A DNA stretch of 64,000 nt from NCBI RefSeq assembly GCF_006538345.1, contig NZ_BJKL01000003.1:248001-312000 (forward strand), given 5' to 3'. Made by a program: the position numbers and the translations under genes. Of the stretch, positions 44,827 to 54,099 are shown piece by piece. Source of the stretch: Alteromonas sp. KUL49 (GTDB lineage: Bacteria > Pseudomonadota > Gammaproteobacteria > Enterobacterales > Alteromonadaceae). Under the pieces are notes generated by a model. That model was not told where the DNA came from and ran no database searches. It saw only the letters and a program-made list of their open reading frames with translations. Within the stretch, counting starts at the first letter, position 1. Each line of letters begins with the position of its first letter.

Positions 44827-45696
44827 TCAGTACTCAGGTCCAACAATACTGGTAAGTCCTGCGGTAATGAACAGTATTAAAAACGCAATAAGCATTTCCA
44901 TTGATATTGATTTGTTAAGCTTCGAGCTGTCTAACTCTCTTTTTAAATTCGGTACAAGCTTATATTTATGCCTCACTGCCAACATTGAAATGAAAGAAAC
45001 CAGTATCAATTTCACAATGAGCATTTGCCCATAGCGCGAATTTACTAGATTCTCCAAACTACCTAATAATGAGTACGCCAATCCAAGCCCTGCAAGGAAA
45101 AGAGTGCCCACCATAAAACTTGCTTGTTGACCGAATTTCTCCATCACGGAATGAAGCTCACGGGCCTCCAAATGAGAGCATGCACGTTTTAAGGGGTAAA
45201 GTGCACCCATCCACCAAGCCATTATGAGCACATGGACACACAAGAGGGCCTTATCTACGAAACCCTGGCTGGAAATATGGCCGATTAATGTGAATGAAAA
45301 GGCGATTGTGGTAAGGCTCAAAAACAAGATGCAGCGTCGCAGAAAAAACCATTTGCTAGTTGTGTATGAAAAGCAAAACAACGCAACTAATGCCACTGCA
45401 AACCCTATAACCCGGAAGACAGTGACTTCACCTACAGAACTCGACCATATCATGCTGATCAGGTCCGCATCAAAGGCCCCCACAATACCCTCTTCCGCCA
45501 AAGCGCCAACCTGAGCGAAAAACCATAGTATGCTCGCCAGCAGAGCAAGACATAGCACTGTTTTCTCAATGCGTGCACTTGCAGTATATTTATTGTTGAA
45601 GTGAGAAAAGAATAGACACCCAGCTAAAACTGCAAAGCCTATATAAATTAGAGCTTTTGATAGAACTGTCACCGAATTCCAAAGTATTATCTCCAT
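44827..45696 (-). CDS. copD: CopD-like copper resistance membrane protein
   Basis: This 289-residue protein has eight predicted membrane helices and the CopD pattern: GHISSQGFVDKALLCVHVLIMAWWMGALYPL in the middle, with His and Met residues in the helices. CopD works with periplasmic CopC in copper handling, generally as an inner membrane copper uptake or transfer protein. It follows copC by 34 bp in the island Cu/Ag operon. Confidence 0.88.
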   Translation of the reverse strand: MEIILWNSVTVLSKALIYIGFAVLAGCLFFSHFNNKYTASARIEKTVLCLALLASILWFFAQVGALAEEGIVGAFDADLISMIWSSSVGEVTVFRVIGFAVALVALFCFSYTTSKWFFLRRCILFLSLTTIAFSFTLIGHISSQGFVDKALLCVHVLIMAWWMGALYPLKRACSHLEARELHSVMEKFGQQASFMVGTLFLAGLGLAYSLLGSLENLVNSRYGQMLIVKLILVSFISMLAVRHKYKLVPNLKRELDSSKLNKSISMEMLIAFLILFITAGLTSIVGPEY

Positions 45697-45730
45697 ACCA
45701 GCTACCTTTAACCCTTCAATGCTTTAACCG

Positions 45731-46102
45731 CTAGTGCACCATAAAACTAAATGAGTGTTTCATTTTATGCCCGTCTTCTCCAAAGAAAGTCACATCCACT
45801 GTGTAGGTGTCTGGATTGAGTTTAGATATCGGTAAGGTGAAATTAACAACGGCTTCTTTCGTAGGCGAAAAATCAGTCTCAAGCTTTTCACCTTGACTGT
45901 TTTTCATTGTCAATTTCGCAACACGTGACGCTTTGCTGAACGTCAACGAAACGTTCTCTGGCGAAGCCATTAGCATAGCGTTGTCTTCAGGCGTAGTGTC
46001 AGTCACACTGACATGCGCCAATACTTGTTGGCTGAAACCAGCAACAATAGCCATTGATAAACCAATCGCTCTAAGCGTATTTGTAAAATTAAAACTTTTC
46101 AT
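45731..46102 (-). CDS. copC: CopC-like periplasmic copper-binding protein
   Basis: This 123-residue protein has a signal peptide ending at VLA, so the mature protein starts with His, the N-terminal Cu(II) ligand of the family. The single CopC domain includes TPEDNAMLMASPENVSLTFS and ends EDGHKMKHSFSFMVH, supplying the second conserved His. The Met-rich Cu(I) loop of some CopC proteins is not obvious. It lies 21 bp after cusA and just before copD, the classical pairing. Confidence 0.92.
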   Translation of the reverse strand: MKSFNFTNTLRAIGLSMAIVAGFSQQVLAHVSVTDTTPEDNAMLMASPENVSLTFSKASRVAKLTMKNSQGEKLETDFSPTKEAVVNFTLPISKLNPDTYTVDVTFFGEDGHKMKHSFSFMVH

Positions 46103-46123
46103 TTTTTCCTCTTTTTATCCTTT

Positions 46124-49100
46124 TTATTTGGGTGAGCGCCATAAAAAATACACGGCGGGCAACACAATAAGGGTTAATATAAGCGCGCTGACCATACCGC
46201 CAACCATTGGCGCGGCAATGCGACTCATTACTTCAGATCCGGTTCCTGTGCCATACATGACTGGCATCAAGCCGAAAATGATGGACGTTGATGTCATCAT
46301 GACCGGGCGTATACGCATTTCGCAGCCCTGCATGACAGCCTGTTTAAGCGCGTCAATACTAAAATCATTGCCTAACTCTTTAAATCGGTTATCAAGATAG
46401 GCCAACATAATGACCCCTATTTCTACTGCCACACCCGCCAGGGCAATAAAGCCCACTCCAACAGCAACTGAAAAATTGAATTTTTCAAAATACATGAGCC
46501 ATACGCCGCCAATGAGGGCGAAAGGCAAAGTGCCGATGATCATCGCAACCTGCGTAAAACTTCTAAAACTGGCGTACAGCAAAATTATGATGATGCCTAA
46601 GGTAAGCGGAATGACATAGGTCAGTTTTGCCTTAGCGCGCTCCATGTATTCAAACTGTCCACTCCAATTCAATGAATAGCCGGGCGGCAAGTCGACTTGT
46701 TCAGCCACTATTTGCCTCGCATTAGTGACATACTGTCCAACATCGATATTTTCAATATCAACGTAGACCCAACCATTGGGTCGCGCATTTTCACTCTTGA
46801 TCCCCGGCGGACTGTCTTCAATGGTGATGGTAGTGATGTCCCCAAGCTGAATATGCGCGCCGTTTGGCGTCACAAAGGGCAGGCGCCGAAGTGCCTCAGG
46901 TGAATCGCGGTAGTCTTGTGGAAAACGCACTTGAACGGGATAACGCTCAAGTCCCTCAACGCTCGTCGTTAGGTTCATGCCACCTACACTACTGGCGATA
47001 AATGACTGCACATCGGCGATGTTTAAGCCGTAACGTGCAGCCCTTATACGGTCAATATCGATGGTGATATAACGACCGCCGGCTACCCTTTCTGCGTAAA
47101 CAGAGGTCGTCCCTTCGACTTTACCGAGTACCTGTTCAAGCTGTTGGCCGATGGTTTGAATGACCGATAAATCAGGTCCGCCGATTTTAATGCCAACGGG
47201 CGTTTTTATACCTGTTGCCAGCATATCAATGCGGGTTTTAATCGGCATAACCCAAGCATTGGTTAGCCCCGGAAAATTAACCAAATTATCAAACTCATTG
47301 ATTAAGTCTTGGGTTGTGACGCCAACTCGCCATTGGTCTTTTGGCTTTAACTGAATAAAGGTTTCAATCATGGTTAGCGGGGCAGGATCGGTCGCGGTGT
47401 CTGCACGTCCAACTTTGCCAAATACCGTTTCGACTTCAGGCACGGTTTTAATAAGTTTATTAGTTTGTTGCAAAATGTCTCGAGCTTCCCCAATAGACAC
47501 CGCGGCATAGGTAGTCGGCATATACATCAAATCGCCTTCGTCTAGTGGCGGTATAAATTCACTACCAATTTTGTTCACTGGCCAAAACCCGATAATCAGC
47601 ACTAAAACAGAGAGAAATATGGTAATTTTTGGGAAGCGCAACACCGCTTTTAATATGGGGCGATACACAGCGATAAGCGACCGGTTAATCGGGTTTTTGT
47701 GCTCAGGCACAATTTTCCCTCTGACAAAATAGCCCATCAGCACGGGCACTAAGGTAATGGCTAAAAACGCGGCGGCTGCCATGGCATAGGTTTTCGTATA
47801 TGCCAAAGGACTGAACATGCGTCCCTCTTGCGCCTCAAGTGTGAATACAGGTAAAAAACTCACCGTAATGATAAGCAGGCTAAAAAAGAGCGCTGGCCCG
47901 ACTTCTGTTGCTGATTTCGCAACTACTTCCCAACGGTTTTCCTTTGTGATTTCGGTCTTTTCCATATGCTTGTGCATGTTTTCAACCAGCACAATCGCAC
48001 CATCAATCATTGCGCCGATGGCAATGGCAATACCGCCTAAGGACATGATATTGGCATTTATCCCTTGTAGGTGCATGACAATAAACGCACCTAAAATGCC
48101 GATGGGTAGACTGATGATAGCCACCAACGATGAACGCAAATGAAACAGAAACACTACGCAAATCAGTGCGACAACCGCAAACTCTACTACCAGTTTTTTA
48201 GTGAGGTTATCAACTGAGCGCTCGATTAAAGCCGAACGGTCGTACACCGGTATGATGTCCACGCCGTCTGGCAGACTACTTTTAAGCGAATCTAGTTTTG
48301 CTTTGACGCCATCAATCGTCGCTTGTGCATTCTCACCAAAGCGCATGACAACAATGCCGCCAACACTTTCGCCCTCGCCGTTCAGATCCGTGACGCCTCG
48401 GCGCATTTGAGGACCTATTTCAACTGTAGCGATGTCTTTGATGAGAATAGGCACACTGCTATTTTGTGGCGCTGAGCTTTGTGCCATATTGGCACTGGAA
48501 CGCACGCCAACAGGAATATTTTCGATATCTTCCTTAGTCTCGATATTGCCTGTCGAACGGATCATGTATTCGGCTTCTGCCATATCAATAACAGACGCAC
48601 CCGTCTCCTGATTACCGCGCTGCACAGCCATTTTCACGTGAGATAGCGGAATATTCAGTGCTTGAAGTTTGAGCGGATCTACCATGATTTGGTATTGCTT
48701 AACCATGCCCCCTACGGTTGCGACTTCTGATACACCGGGCACTGTTTGTAGTTCGTATTTTAAAAACCAGTCTTGCAGGCTTCTAAGTTCACTTAAGTCA
48801 TGTTGGCCACTCGAATCGGTCAGCGCATACATATACACCCAACCCACCCCTGTAGCATCTGGACCAAGCTGGGGTTTTGCAGTCGCTGGCAGAGACGGCG
48901 CAACTTGCGACAGATATTCCAGCACGCGACTGCGCGCCCAGTAAAGGTCAGTATCGTCATCAAAAATAATATAAATGTACGAATCACCGAAAAACGAGAA
49001 GCCTCTTACCGTTTTAGCGTTGGGCACGGATAACAGCGCAGTTGTCAACGGATAAGTCACCTGATCCTCAACGACCTGTGGCGCCTGTCCTGGATACGAG

Positions 49101-49252
49101 GTTTTAACAATGACTTGCACATCGCTTAAGTCGGGTATGGCATCAACGGGGGTATTTTTCAATGAATACAGGCCGCCTCCAATCAGCATGAAGGTAGCCA
49201 ATAAAACAAAGAATCGGTTGTGAATAGACCAATGAATGATTGAATTTATCAT
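46124..49252 (-). CDS. cusA: CusA-like Cu(I)/Ag(I) efflux RND transporter, island copy
   Basis: This 1042-residue RND pump is a close relative of the 16180-19299 protein along its whole length. They share NTPVDAIPDLSDVQVIVKT, KTVRGFSFFGDSYIYIIF and GAMIDGAIVLVEN. A small insertion (SSANMAQSSAPQNSS) near residue 250 distinguishes it. It belongs to the Cu/Ag HME group and keeps the helix-4 Asp and helix-10 Glu. As in the other copy, RPVMMT replaces the E. coli RPKAMT. It overlaps cusB by 4 bp and is followed by copC. Confidence 0.94.
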   Translation of the reverse strand: MINSIIHWSIHNRFFVLLATFMLIGGGLYSLKNTPVDAIPDLSDVQVIVKTSYPGQAPQVVEDQVTYPLTTALLSVPNAKTVRGFSFFGDSYIYIIFDDDTDLYWARSRVLEYLSQVAPSLPATAKPQLGPDATGVGWVYMYALTDSSGQHDLSELRSLQDWFLKYELQTVPGVSEVATVGGMVKQYQIMVDPLKLQALNIPLSHVKMAVQRGNQETGASVIDMAEAEYMIRSTGNIETKEDIENIPVGVRSSANMAQSSAPQNSSVPILIKDIATVEIGPQMRRGVTDLNGEGESVGGIVVMRFGENAQATIDGVKAKLDSLKSSLPDGVDIIPVYDRSALIERSVDNLTKKLVVEFAVVALICVVFLFHLRSSLVAIISLPIGILGAFIVMHLQGINANIMSLGGIAIAIGAMIDGAIVLVENMHKHMEKTEITKENRWEVVAKSATEVGPALFFSLLIITVSFLPVFTLEAQEGRMFSPLAYTKTYAMAAAAFLAITLVPVLMGYFVRGKIVPEHKNPINRSLIAVYRPILKAVLRFPKITIFLSVLVLIIGFWPVNKIGSEFIPPLDEGDLMYMPTTYAAVSIGEARDILQQTNKLIKTVPEVETVFGKVGRADTATDPAPLTMIETFIQLKPKDQWRVGVTTQDLINEFDNLVNFPGLTNAWVMPIKTRIDMLATGIKTPVGIKIGGPDLSVIQTIGQQLEQVLGKVEGTTSVYAERVAGGRYITIDIDRIRAARYGLNIADVQSFIASSVGGMNLTTSVEGLERYPVQVRFPQDYRDSPEALRRLPFVTPNGAHIQLGDITTITIEDSPPGIKSENARPNGWVYVDIENIDVGQYVTNARQIVAEQVDLPPGYSLNWSGQFEYMERAKAKLTYVIPLTLGIIIILLYASFRSFTQVAMIIGTLPFALIGGVWLMYFEKFNFSVAVGVGFIALAGVAVEIGVIMLAYLDNRFKELGNDFSIDALKQAVMQGCEMRIRPVMMTSTSIIFGLMPVMYGTGTGSEVMSRIAAPMVGGMVSALILTLIVLPAVYFLWRSPK

Positions 49253-51174
49253 TCGTGACCCTCCTTACCTTCTGTTTTCGCTTCATGATGTTCCATACTA
49301 GATCCCATGATATGCAAGGTTTTGACTTGAAACATGCCATTGTCTTCGCGAATGATTTCAACATGCACTGTGTCGCCAACAACAAAATCATCAATATTGA
49401 TATCACTGGCAACTGTAAAACCCATAGTCATACCCATCATGTCAAAGGCATCAAGATAACCATGTGTTAAGGTGACTCGACGTCTATCGAGCTCAACCTC
49501 CACAACAGTCGCTTCTGACCATGCACTTACCTCCTCCGATTGCATATCCTTTTGTTGCATTTCGAACTGCATATGTTCAGCGTGACCATCATGAGCAGCA
49601 TGCGAGATTGACTCATCTGTCATATGCTGATGTATATTTTCTTTATTGGGTGATGAATCCTCGACAAAATGCACCGTCTTAATTTGGAACATGCCGGTAG
49701 GTTCACGAATGACTTCGATATGGATATCCATGCCGATTTCGAAATCGGATATCGCAATGTCATCAGCCAAGGTAAAATTCATGGTCATGCCCATCATGCC
49801 GAAGGTATCAAGGGGGCCATGGGTAATGTTGATCATGTTTCGGTCTGCTAACACTTCATTGACGGTCGCTTGAGTCCATGCACTGGCGTCAGCGTCTATC
49901 GTATTTTCAACCGGAGTCATGCGCATAAAGTCAGACGTAATACTGCTTTCAGAATCAATCAGAAACTGCGCTGAGGTCACAATGGCATCACCTTCTACAA
50001 CGCCATCCAATATTTCAAACACATCACCAAAATCCTTACCCAACCGTACACTGACAGATTTGTATTTACCCTCTTCCATGGCCAGCACAACGCGATCGCT
50101 TTTGCCCGTTCGGATCACCGCTTGCTTAGGCACGATTAACACGCCGTCGTTTTCACTATTCCCATAAAAGAGTTCTACCCTAGTGTACATGTCCGGCTTG
50201 AGTGAATATGAGAGTCTCCCGCTCAGGTCTTTGGTTCGGTTGTCGACTACAAAACGTGCTTGCACCGTGCGCGTCGCGCTATTTAACATCGGATAGATGT
50301 AATCCAAAGTGGCCTCAAATACCTGGCCGGGCAAGTCGGTACTGCTGATACTTGCGCGTTGTCCAATGCTTAATAAGCTAGCGTCATTCGGAAATACATC
50401 TGCAATCACCCACACAGTATCCAAAGAGGCAATAGACAGCATCGTCATCCCTGGCTTGACATACATACCTTGCTGTACATTGAGCGCATCGATAAAACCC
50501 GTTGCAGGGGCTAGCACAGTAACGGTTTGAGAAATCTTGCGCGATTTTTCAATACTTTCAACGTGTGATTGAGGCACCGCTAAAGCGCGCAGCCTTGCCT
50601 TTGCAGCATTGATTAACGCAGCGTTTTGTTGATTCAGGGCAATAACAAACTCTTCCTGCGCGTTAACCAGTTCGGGGGAATAAATCGAATACAAGGCTTC
50701 ACCTTTTTCAATGAAATCACCTTGCGTGCGTACATTTAGCGTCTCGACCCACCCTTCGATACGAGGATGCACATGCTCAATAGCATTTTGCGCATATTGC
50801 ACCTGACCGACCGCTTGTATCGTGCCTTCAGGCTTTATACTTTTAACTCTGCTGGTTTTTACACCCAAGTTTTGAATTGTCACAGGATCAATAGATACCG
50901 TACCAGGCGAATCGTTGGCACTGCTTTCTTCGTAAACGGGTACCAAATCCATGCCCATCGGGGATTTACCGGGTTTGTCTCGCTTAAAATTTGGATCCAT
51001 CGGAGCGACCCAATATAAAGGCTTATCATCGCCTTTGGTATCGTTTCCCGATGTCTCAGTCATGTCATGAGAGGGTGAAAAAACCAGGAAGGCAAGCACA
51101 CTCATTACGATACCAAGCCCTAATCCAATACCAAGTGCTGCCTTGGTAGTGATGCTGTTTGTTTTACTTGTCAT
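49249..51174 (-). CDS. cusB: CusB-like adaptor with two tandem CusF-like domains, island copy
   Basis: The frame opens at a GTG (51189), but the ATG at 51174 has GGAAGAG at the right distance. It has an N-terminal anchor helix, a heavy-metal-binding domain (YWVAPMDPNFKRDKPGKSPM) identical to that of the first CusB, and adaptor domains. Unlike the first copy it has two CusF-like domains, at about 430-505 (HGPLDTFGMMGMTMNF) and 550-620 (HGYLDAFDMMGMTMGF), separated by a His/Met-rich linker (HQHMTDESISHAAHDGHAEHM). Both CusF domains have Met where E. coli CusF has the copper-capping Trp. The gene overlaps cusC by 11 bp and cusA by 4 bp. Confidence 0.93.
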   Translation of the reverse strand: MTSKTNSITTKAALGIGLGLGIVMSVLAFLVFSPSHDMTETSGNDTKGDDKPLYWVAPMDPNFKRDKPGKSPMGMDLVPVYEESSANDSPGTVSIDPVTIQNLGVKTSRVKSIKPEGTIQAVGQVQYAQNAIEHVHPRIEGWVETLNVRTQGDFIEKGEALYSIYSPELVNAQEEFVIALNQQNAALINAAKARLRALAVPQSHVESIEKSRKISQTVTVLAPATGFIDALNVQQGMYVKPGMTMLSIASLDTVWVIADVFPNDASLLSIGQRASISSTDLPGQVFEATLDYIYPMLNSATRTVQARFVVDNRTKDLSGRLSYSLKPDMYTRVELFYGNSENDGVLIVPKQAVIRTGKSDRVVLAMEEGKYKSVSVRLGKDFGDVFEILDGVVEGDAIVTSAQFLIDSESSITSDFMRMTPVENTIDADASAWTQATVNEVLADRNMINITHGPLDTFGMMGMTMNFTLADDIAISDFEIGMDIHIEVIREPTGMFQIKTVHFVEDSSPNKENIHQHMTDESISHAAHDGHAEHMQFEMQQKDMQSEEVSAWSEATVVEVELDRRRVTLTHGYLDAFDMMGMTMGFTVASDINIDDFVVGDTVHVEIIREDNGMFQVKTLHIMGSSMEHHEAKTEGKEGHE

Positions 51175-52648
51175 TGTTGTCTCTTCCACTTGCTTGGTTT
51201 ACCTGCCTCTGTTGCTCAGCATCAAGGTGATATTCAGAAAAATAATAGTGAATCGAAGCCAGCGCTTTGCGTTTTGCTACCTTTATGCTAAGCGCAGTTA
51301 TTTGCGCGTCCAGCTCGGCAATCTTGGCTCTTACCACTTCTGCGAAATCGCCCAAATCATTGGTGTAAGCATTCAAAGCAGCATCGGCTTGTTGTGCCAT
51401 TTGCGGTAAAATTTGTGACTGATAAATAGCTAGGCGTTTGGACGCGCCTTGATACTGGTCGATGCTGCTTTTTAAGCCCGCCATTAGTTCTCTTAACACC
51501 AAACGTTTTTCAGTTTTCGTGGCTTCAACTAACTGAATACTGCTGCTGACTTGCGCATCTTGTCGAGCGGTAGAAAACAAGGGTAGCGATACGCTCATGC
51601 CCACAGAAAAAAAATCCGCACGGCTATTGCCAGCAGGCGTATCATCGCGAAGTGCATAACTGGCATTAACACCAAATTGCGGTTTAAAGTTTTGCTCAGC
51701 GATATCAATACCGATGCGCTCTGCTGAAATTTGCTGGTCAATGGCAACGACTAAGGGATGATTAGCCAAAGTGGAATATAAACGGTGCTCATTGCTGTTC
51801 TCTAGCGCAAGCAAAGCCCTCTTTTCTTGGGGAAACAGTTGCTGTTCGCTCGGTAATTCGCCGACTGCCTCAAAGTCAAAAGTTAAGCCTGAATAAGTGG
51901 CGCCTTGGTCTGGGCTACGTAAAAATTGCATCAGTTTTGAGAGCGCAGAGCGCTGCCGTGTTGATAGTGATATAAGGCGGTCTTGCAAGCGAACCAATTC
52001 TAATTCGGCTCTAATGATATCTTGTTGATTGGCCTTTCCAACGGATGACGCGTAACCTGCGCTGACAATATCGCCCAATTTGTCAAAGAGAGGCTCAGCG
52101 TCTTTTACCAAGGAGTAGCTTGCTTGATTTTGATAAGCATCTAGCCAAAGTAATGTTGTCTGTAAAGCGACTTTCTGCCGTCTGTCGACACGCTTGACGG
52201 GTTGAATGTTCGCCGCTTGTTGAAGTTGCGCTTCTTGCAATGTCAAGGTGTCGCCACGTGGAAACATTTGCGTGGCACCTACTTTCAACTGTGTCATCGG
52301 CTCTTGATCAAATGCAAACCCATCTGTTGGCAGATTGAGAATGCCGATGCTTAATGTAGGATCGGGCAAGGCACTTGCCCCTTCACTCAAGGCCATTAGG
52401 CGTTGCTGCTCAAATTGACTTTTTACTAACCAATCGTCTTGTGCCTGAGCAATATTAATGGCGGTGTCCAAACTCAAAACAGGTTTTTCGTTTGCATGGC
52501 TTAATGTGCTAGTGAAATTCAAGACAAGCGATGCCAGTGCAACCATTAGCGAATGAGTTGCAAACGCGCCACGACCGGCAGGTTTTGTCGAGGATCTGGA
52601 TGTGTTAAATGAAGACACCCGTTTTCTAAAAATGTGTAATGGGCCCAT
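51164..52648 (-). CDS. cusC: CusC-like outer membrane efflux protein, island copy
   Basis: This 494-residue TolC-family channel aligns with the 13042-14508 protein throughout (EGASALPDPTLSIGILNLPTDGFAF against EGASALPDPTLNIGMLNLP). A basic N-terminus precedes the signal helix (FATHSLMVALASLVLNFTSTLSHA). AAGGA before the ATG at 52648 supports the start. It forms the outer membrane part of the island Cu/Ag pump. It lies 146 bp after the small His/Cys-rich gene, a longer gap than elsewhere in the operon. Confidence 0.92.
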   Translation of the reverse strand: MGPLHIFRKRVSSFNTSRSSTKPAGRGAFATHSLMVALASLVLNFTSTLSHANEKPVLSLDTAINIAQAQDDWLVKSQFEQQRLMALSEGASALPDPTLSIGILNLPTDGFAFDQEPMTQLKVGATQMFPRGDTLTLQEAQLQQAANIQPVKRVDRRQKVALQTTLLWLDAYQNQASYSLVKDAEPLFDKLGDIVSAGYASSVGKANQQDIIRAELELVRLQDRLISLSTRQRSALSKLMQFLRSPDQGATYSGLTFDFEAVGELPSEQQLFPQEKRALLALENSNEHRLYSTLANHPLVVAIDQQISAERIGIDIAEQNFKPQFGVNASYALRDDTPAGNSRADFFSVGMSVSLPLFSTARQDAQVSSSIQLVEATKTEKRLVLRELMAGLKSSIDQYQGASKRLAIYQSQILPQMAQQADAALNAYTNDLGDFAEVVRAKIAELDAQITALSIKVAKRKALASIHYYFSEYHLDAEQQRQVNQASGRDNNDK

Positions 52649-52794
52649 GTCGGATCCTTAACTTAAAAAAGTTCGCAATCAGCGAATGTCATTTTTTGGA
52701 CCTGTACATATCGCACGATGGGCATGCAAAGAGACAGAAAAACTGACTTGAACCGACCGTGAATGGTCAGCTATTCGCTACGTGAAAGAGTTGA

Positions 52795-53229
52795 TTAAGC
52801 TAAAGATTGAATTGGGGGCCGCATTAAGAGTGCGGAAAAGGCCGAATGAGGCGGTGGTGAAGACTCGATAAACGTTTCATTTATATTGGGTAGATGGTCT
52901 TCAGATAGAGATCCAAAAATAAAGACAGCCGTTGCGGCAACGGCTACGCAAGCGCATTGCCCGTCGCAACAAGTATTTATATCAACACTATCACAACAAT
53001 CCATTGTGGTTGTCTTGCCGTTATCTAACATCATGTGTACGGACATCGACGCTGTCTCTTTATTTGCATAAGCGTCAGCGTGCAAGGCATGATGGGAATC
53101 ATTGCTCATGGAACAAGAATTATCAGACATCGATGAAAACACCATTGCAGACGCAAACGCGCCGCTTATCTGAGTGATAAGAAGCGCCAACATCATAATG
53201 ATTGTCGTAAGCTGCTTTTGCATTTTCAT
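52795..53229 (-). CDS. Small secreted His/Cys-rich protein heading the island cus genes
   Basis: The ATG at 53229 (MKMQKQLTT) gives a signal peptide ending near AFASA. The longer frame to 53286 would overlap the upstream gene and adds unlikely residues. The mature part has CSMSNDSHHALHADA and the pattern DCCD-x6-C-x3-QC-x-C, exactly as in the 12531-12929 protein. It ends LLMRPPIQSLA. The conserved Cys pattern, the tail and the repeated place before cusC make it a paralogue with a common role, probably periplasmic Cu/Ag binding or signalling. No named family is certain. Confidence 0.8.
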   Translation of the reverse strand: MKMQKQLTTIIMMLALLITQISGAFASAMVFSSMSDNSCSMSNDSHHALHADAYANKETASMSVHMMLDNGKTTTMDCCDSVDINTCCDGQCACVAVAATAVFIFGSLSEDHLPNINETFIESSPPPHSAFSALLMRPPIQSLA

Positions 53230-53255
53230 GTGGCGAGTATAAATAATAAAAGCAA

Positions 53256-53999
53256 CTAAATAAATAGTTGCGGAACCAACATCCATATGCCTGCACCAAA
53301 CATGACTGCATTTTCAGAAAATGAGACAAAACCCAGTGGCACATTAGAGTCGCCACCCACACAAGCGCACTTGAGCTCGCGTTTATCGATGTAAACTGCT
53401 TTTGTGACCGATACACCGCCGATACCGCCAATGAACAACATGATTGGAACCGATATTACAGAAAGCGTTCCGCCCACCATTAATAAACCGCCCAGAATTT
53501 CTGCATAGGGATAAACAAAGGCATAAGGCACATAGCGACGAGCAAGTAAATCATAGCCCAAAAAGCCATTGACAAACCCTTCCAGATTTTGAAGTTTAAG
53601 TAGACCCAGTACAATCATGGAAAAACCAATGAAATGCATTATCAACGTTTGTATTTCCAATCCATTGCCAAATGGATAAGCAATGGCGACAGCTAATAAT
53701 GCAGCAACGACAAAGACCGCTAAAACGGGAAAGTAGGTTGTGCTGGATTTATCTTTTGGCGCTTTCCCTAAGTGGCGTTGTAAGTCTTCAAAGCCGCCAA
53801 CGCGCGCATTATCGATGATGATTTGAGGTGTAGTTTTAACATCCAGTTTAGATTTGACTTGTTCCACCTCATCACGTGACGTCAGTATTTTATCGTCGAC
53901 CTGAAATCCCTTTCGGCGCAACAAATCTTTGGCTCGAAGTCCAAATGGACAAGTATGGTCGTCAGTTTCCATTCGATATAGCGTTGCTGATTTACTCAT
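53256..53999 (-). CDS. Glutaredoxin-MauE/DoxX-like fusion membrane protein
   Basis: The ATG at 53999 follows AAGGAGA and gives 247 residues. An N-terminal glutaredoxin domain (1-80) has a single-Cys active site CPFG, then TTPQIIIDNARVGGFEDL. A MauE-type domain with four membrane helices follows (about 95-245), with KCACVGGDSNVPLGFVSF near the end. MauE-like proteins handle electrons or thiols in the membrane. Here it may reduce thiols of periplasmic Cys-rich proteins during Cu/Ag or Hg stress, which is inference from context. It is the first gene of the operon under the MerR-type promoter at 54034-54064. Confidence 0.83.
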   Translation of the reverse strand: MSKSATLYRMETDDHTCPFGLRAKDLLRRKGFQVDDKILTSRDEVEQVKSKLDVKTTPQIIIDNARVGGFEDLQRHLGKAPKDKSSTTYFPVLAVFVVAALLAVAIAYPFGNGLEIQTLIMHFIGFSMIVLGLLKLQNLEGFVNGFLGYDLLARRYVPYAFVYPYAEILGGLLMVGGTLSVISVPIMLFIGGIGGVSVTKAVYIDKRELKCACVGGDSNVPLGFVSFSENAVMFGAGIWMLVPQLFI

Positions 54000-54033
54000 T
54001 GCCAGTCTCCTTATTTGTTGAAACACGATGAAA

Positions 54034-54064
54034 TGATAAGCTGCGTACCTTAGTACGGTGTCAA
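54034..54064 (-). promoter_or_regulatory. MerR-type promoter with mer-operator-like dyad
   Basis: On the minus strand, TTGACA and TTATCA are separated by a 19-bp spacer containing CGTAC-TAAG-GTACG. The half-sites match the mercury operator type (CCGTAC ... GTACGG), not the CueR type. It drives the glutaredoxin-cus-cop operon and should also control the divergent regulator gene at 54100. Confidence 0.85.
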
Positions 54065-54099
54065 GTAGACTTTGATTAAATTTGTCGAACGAGGTGATT

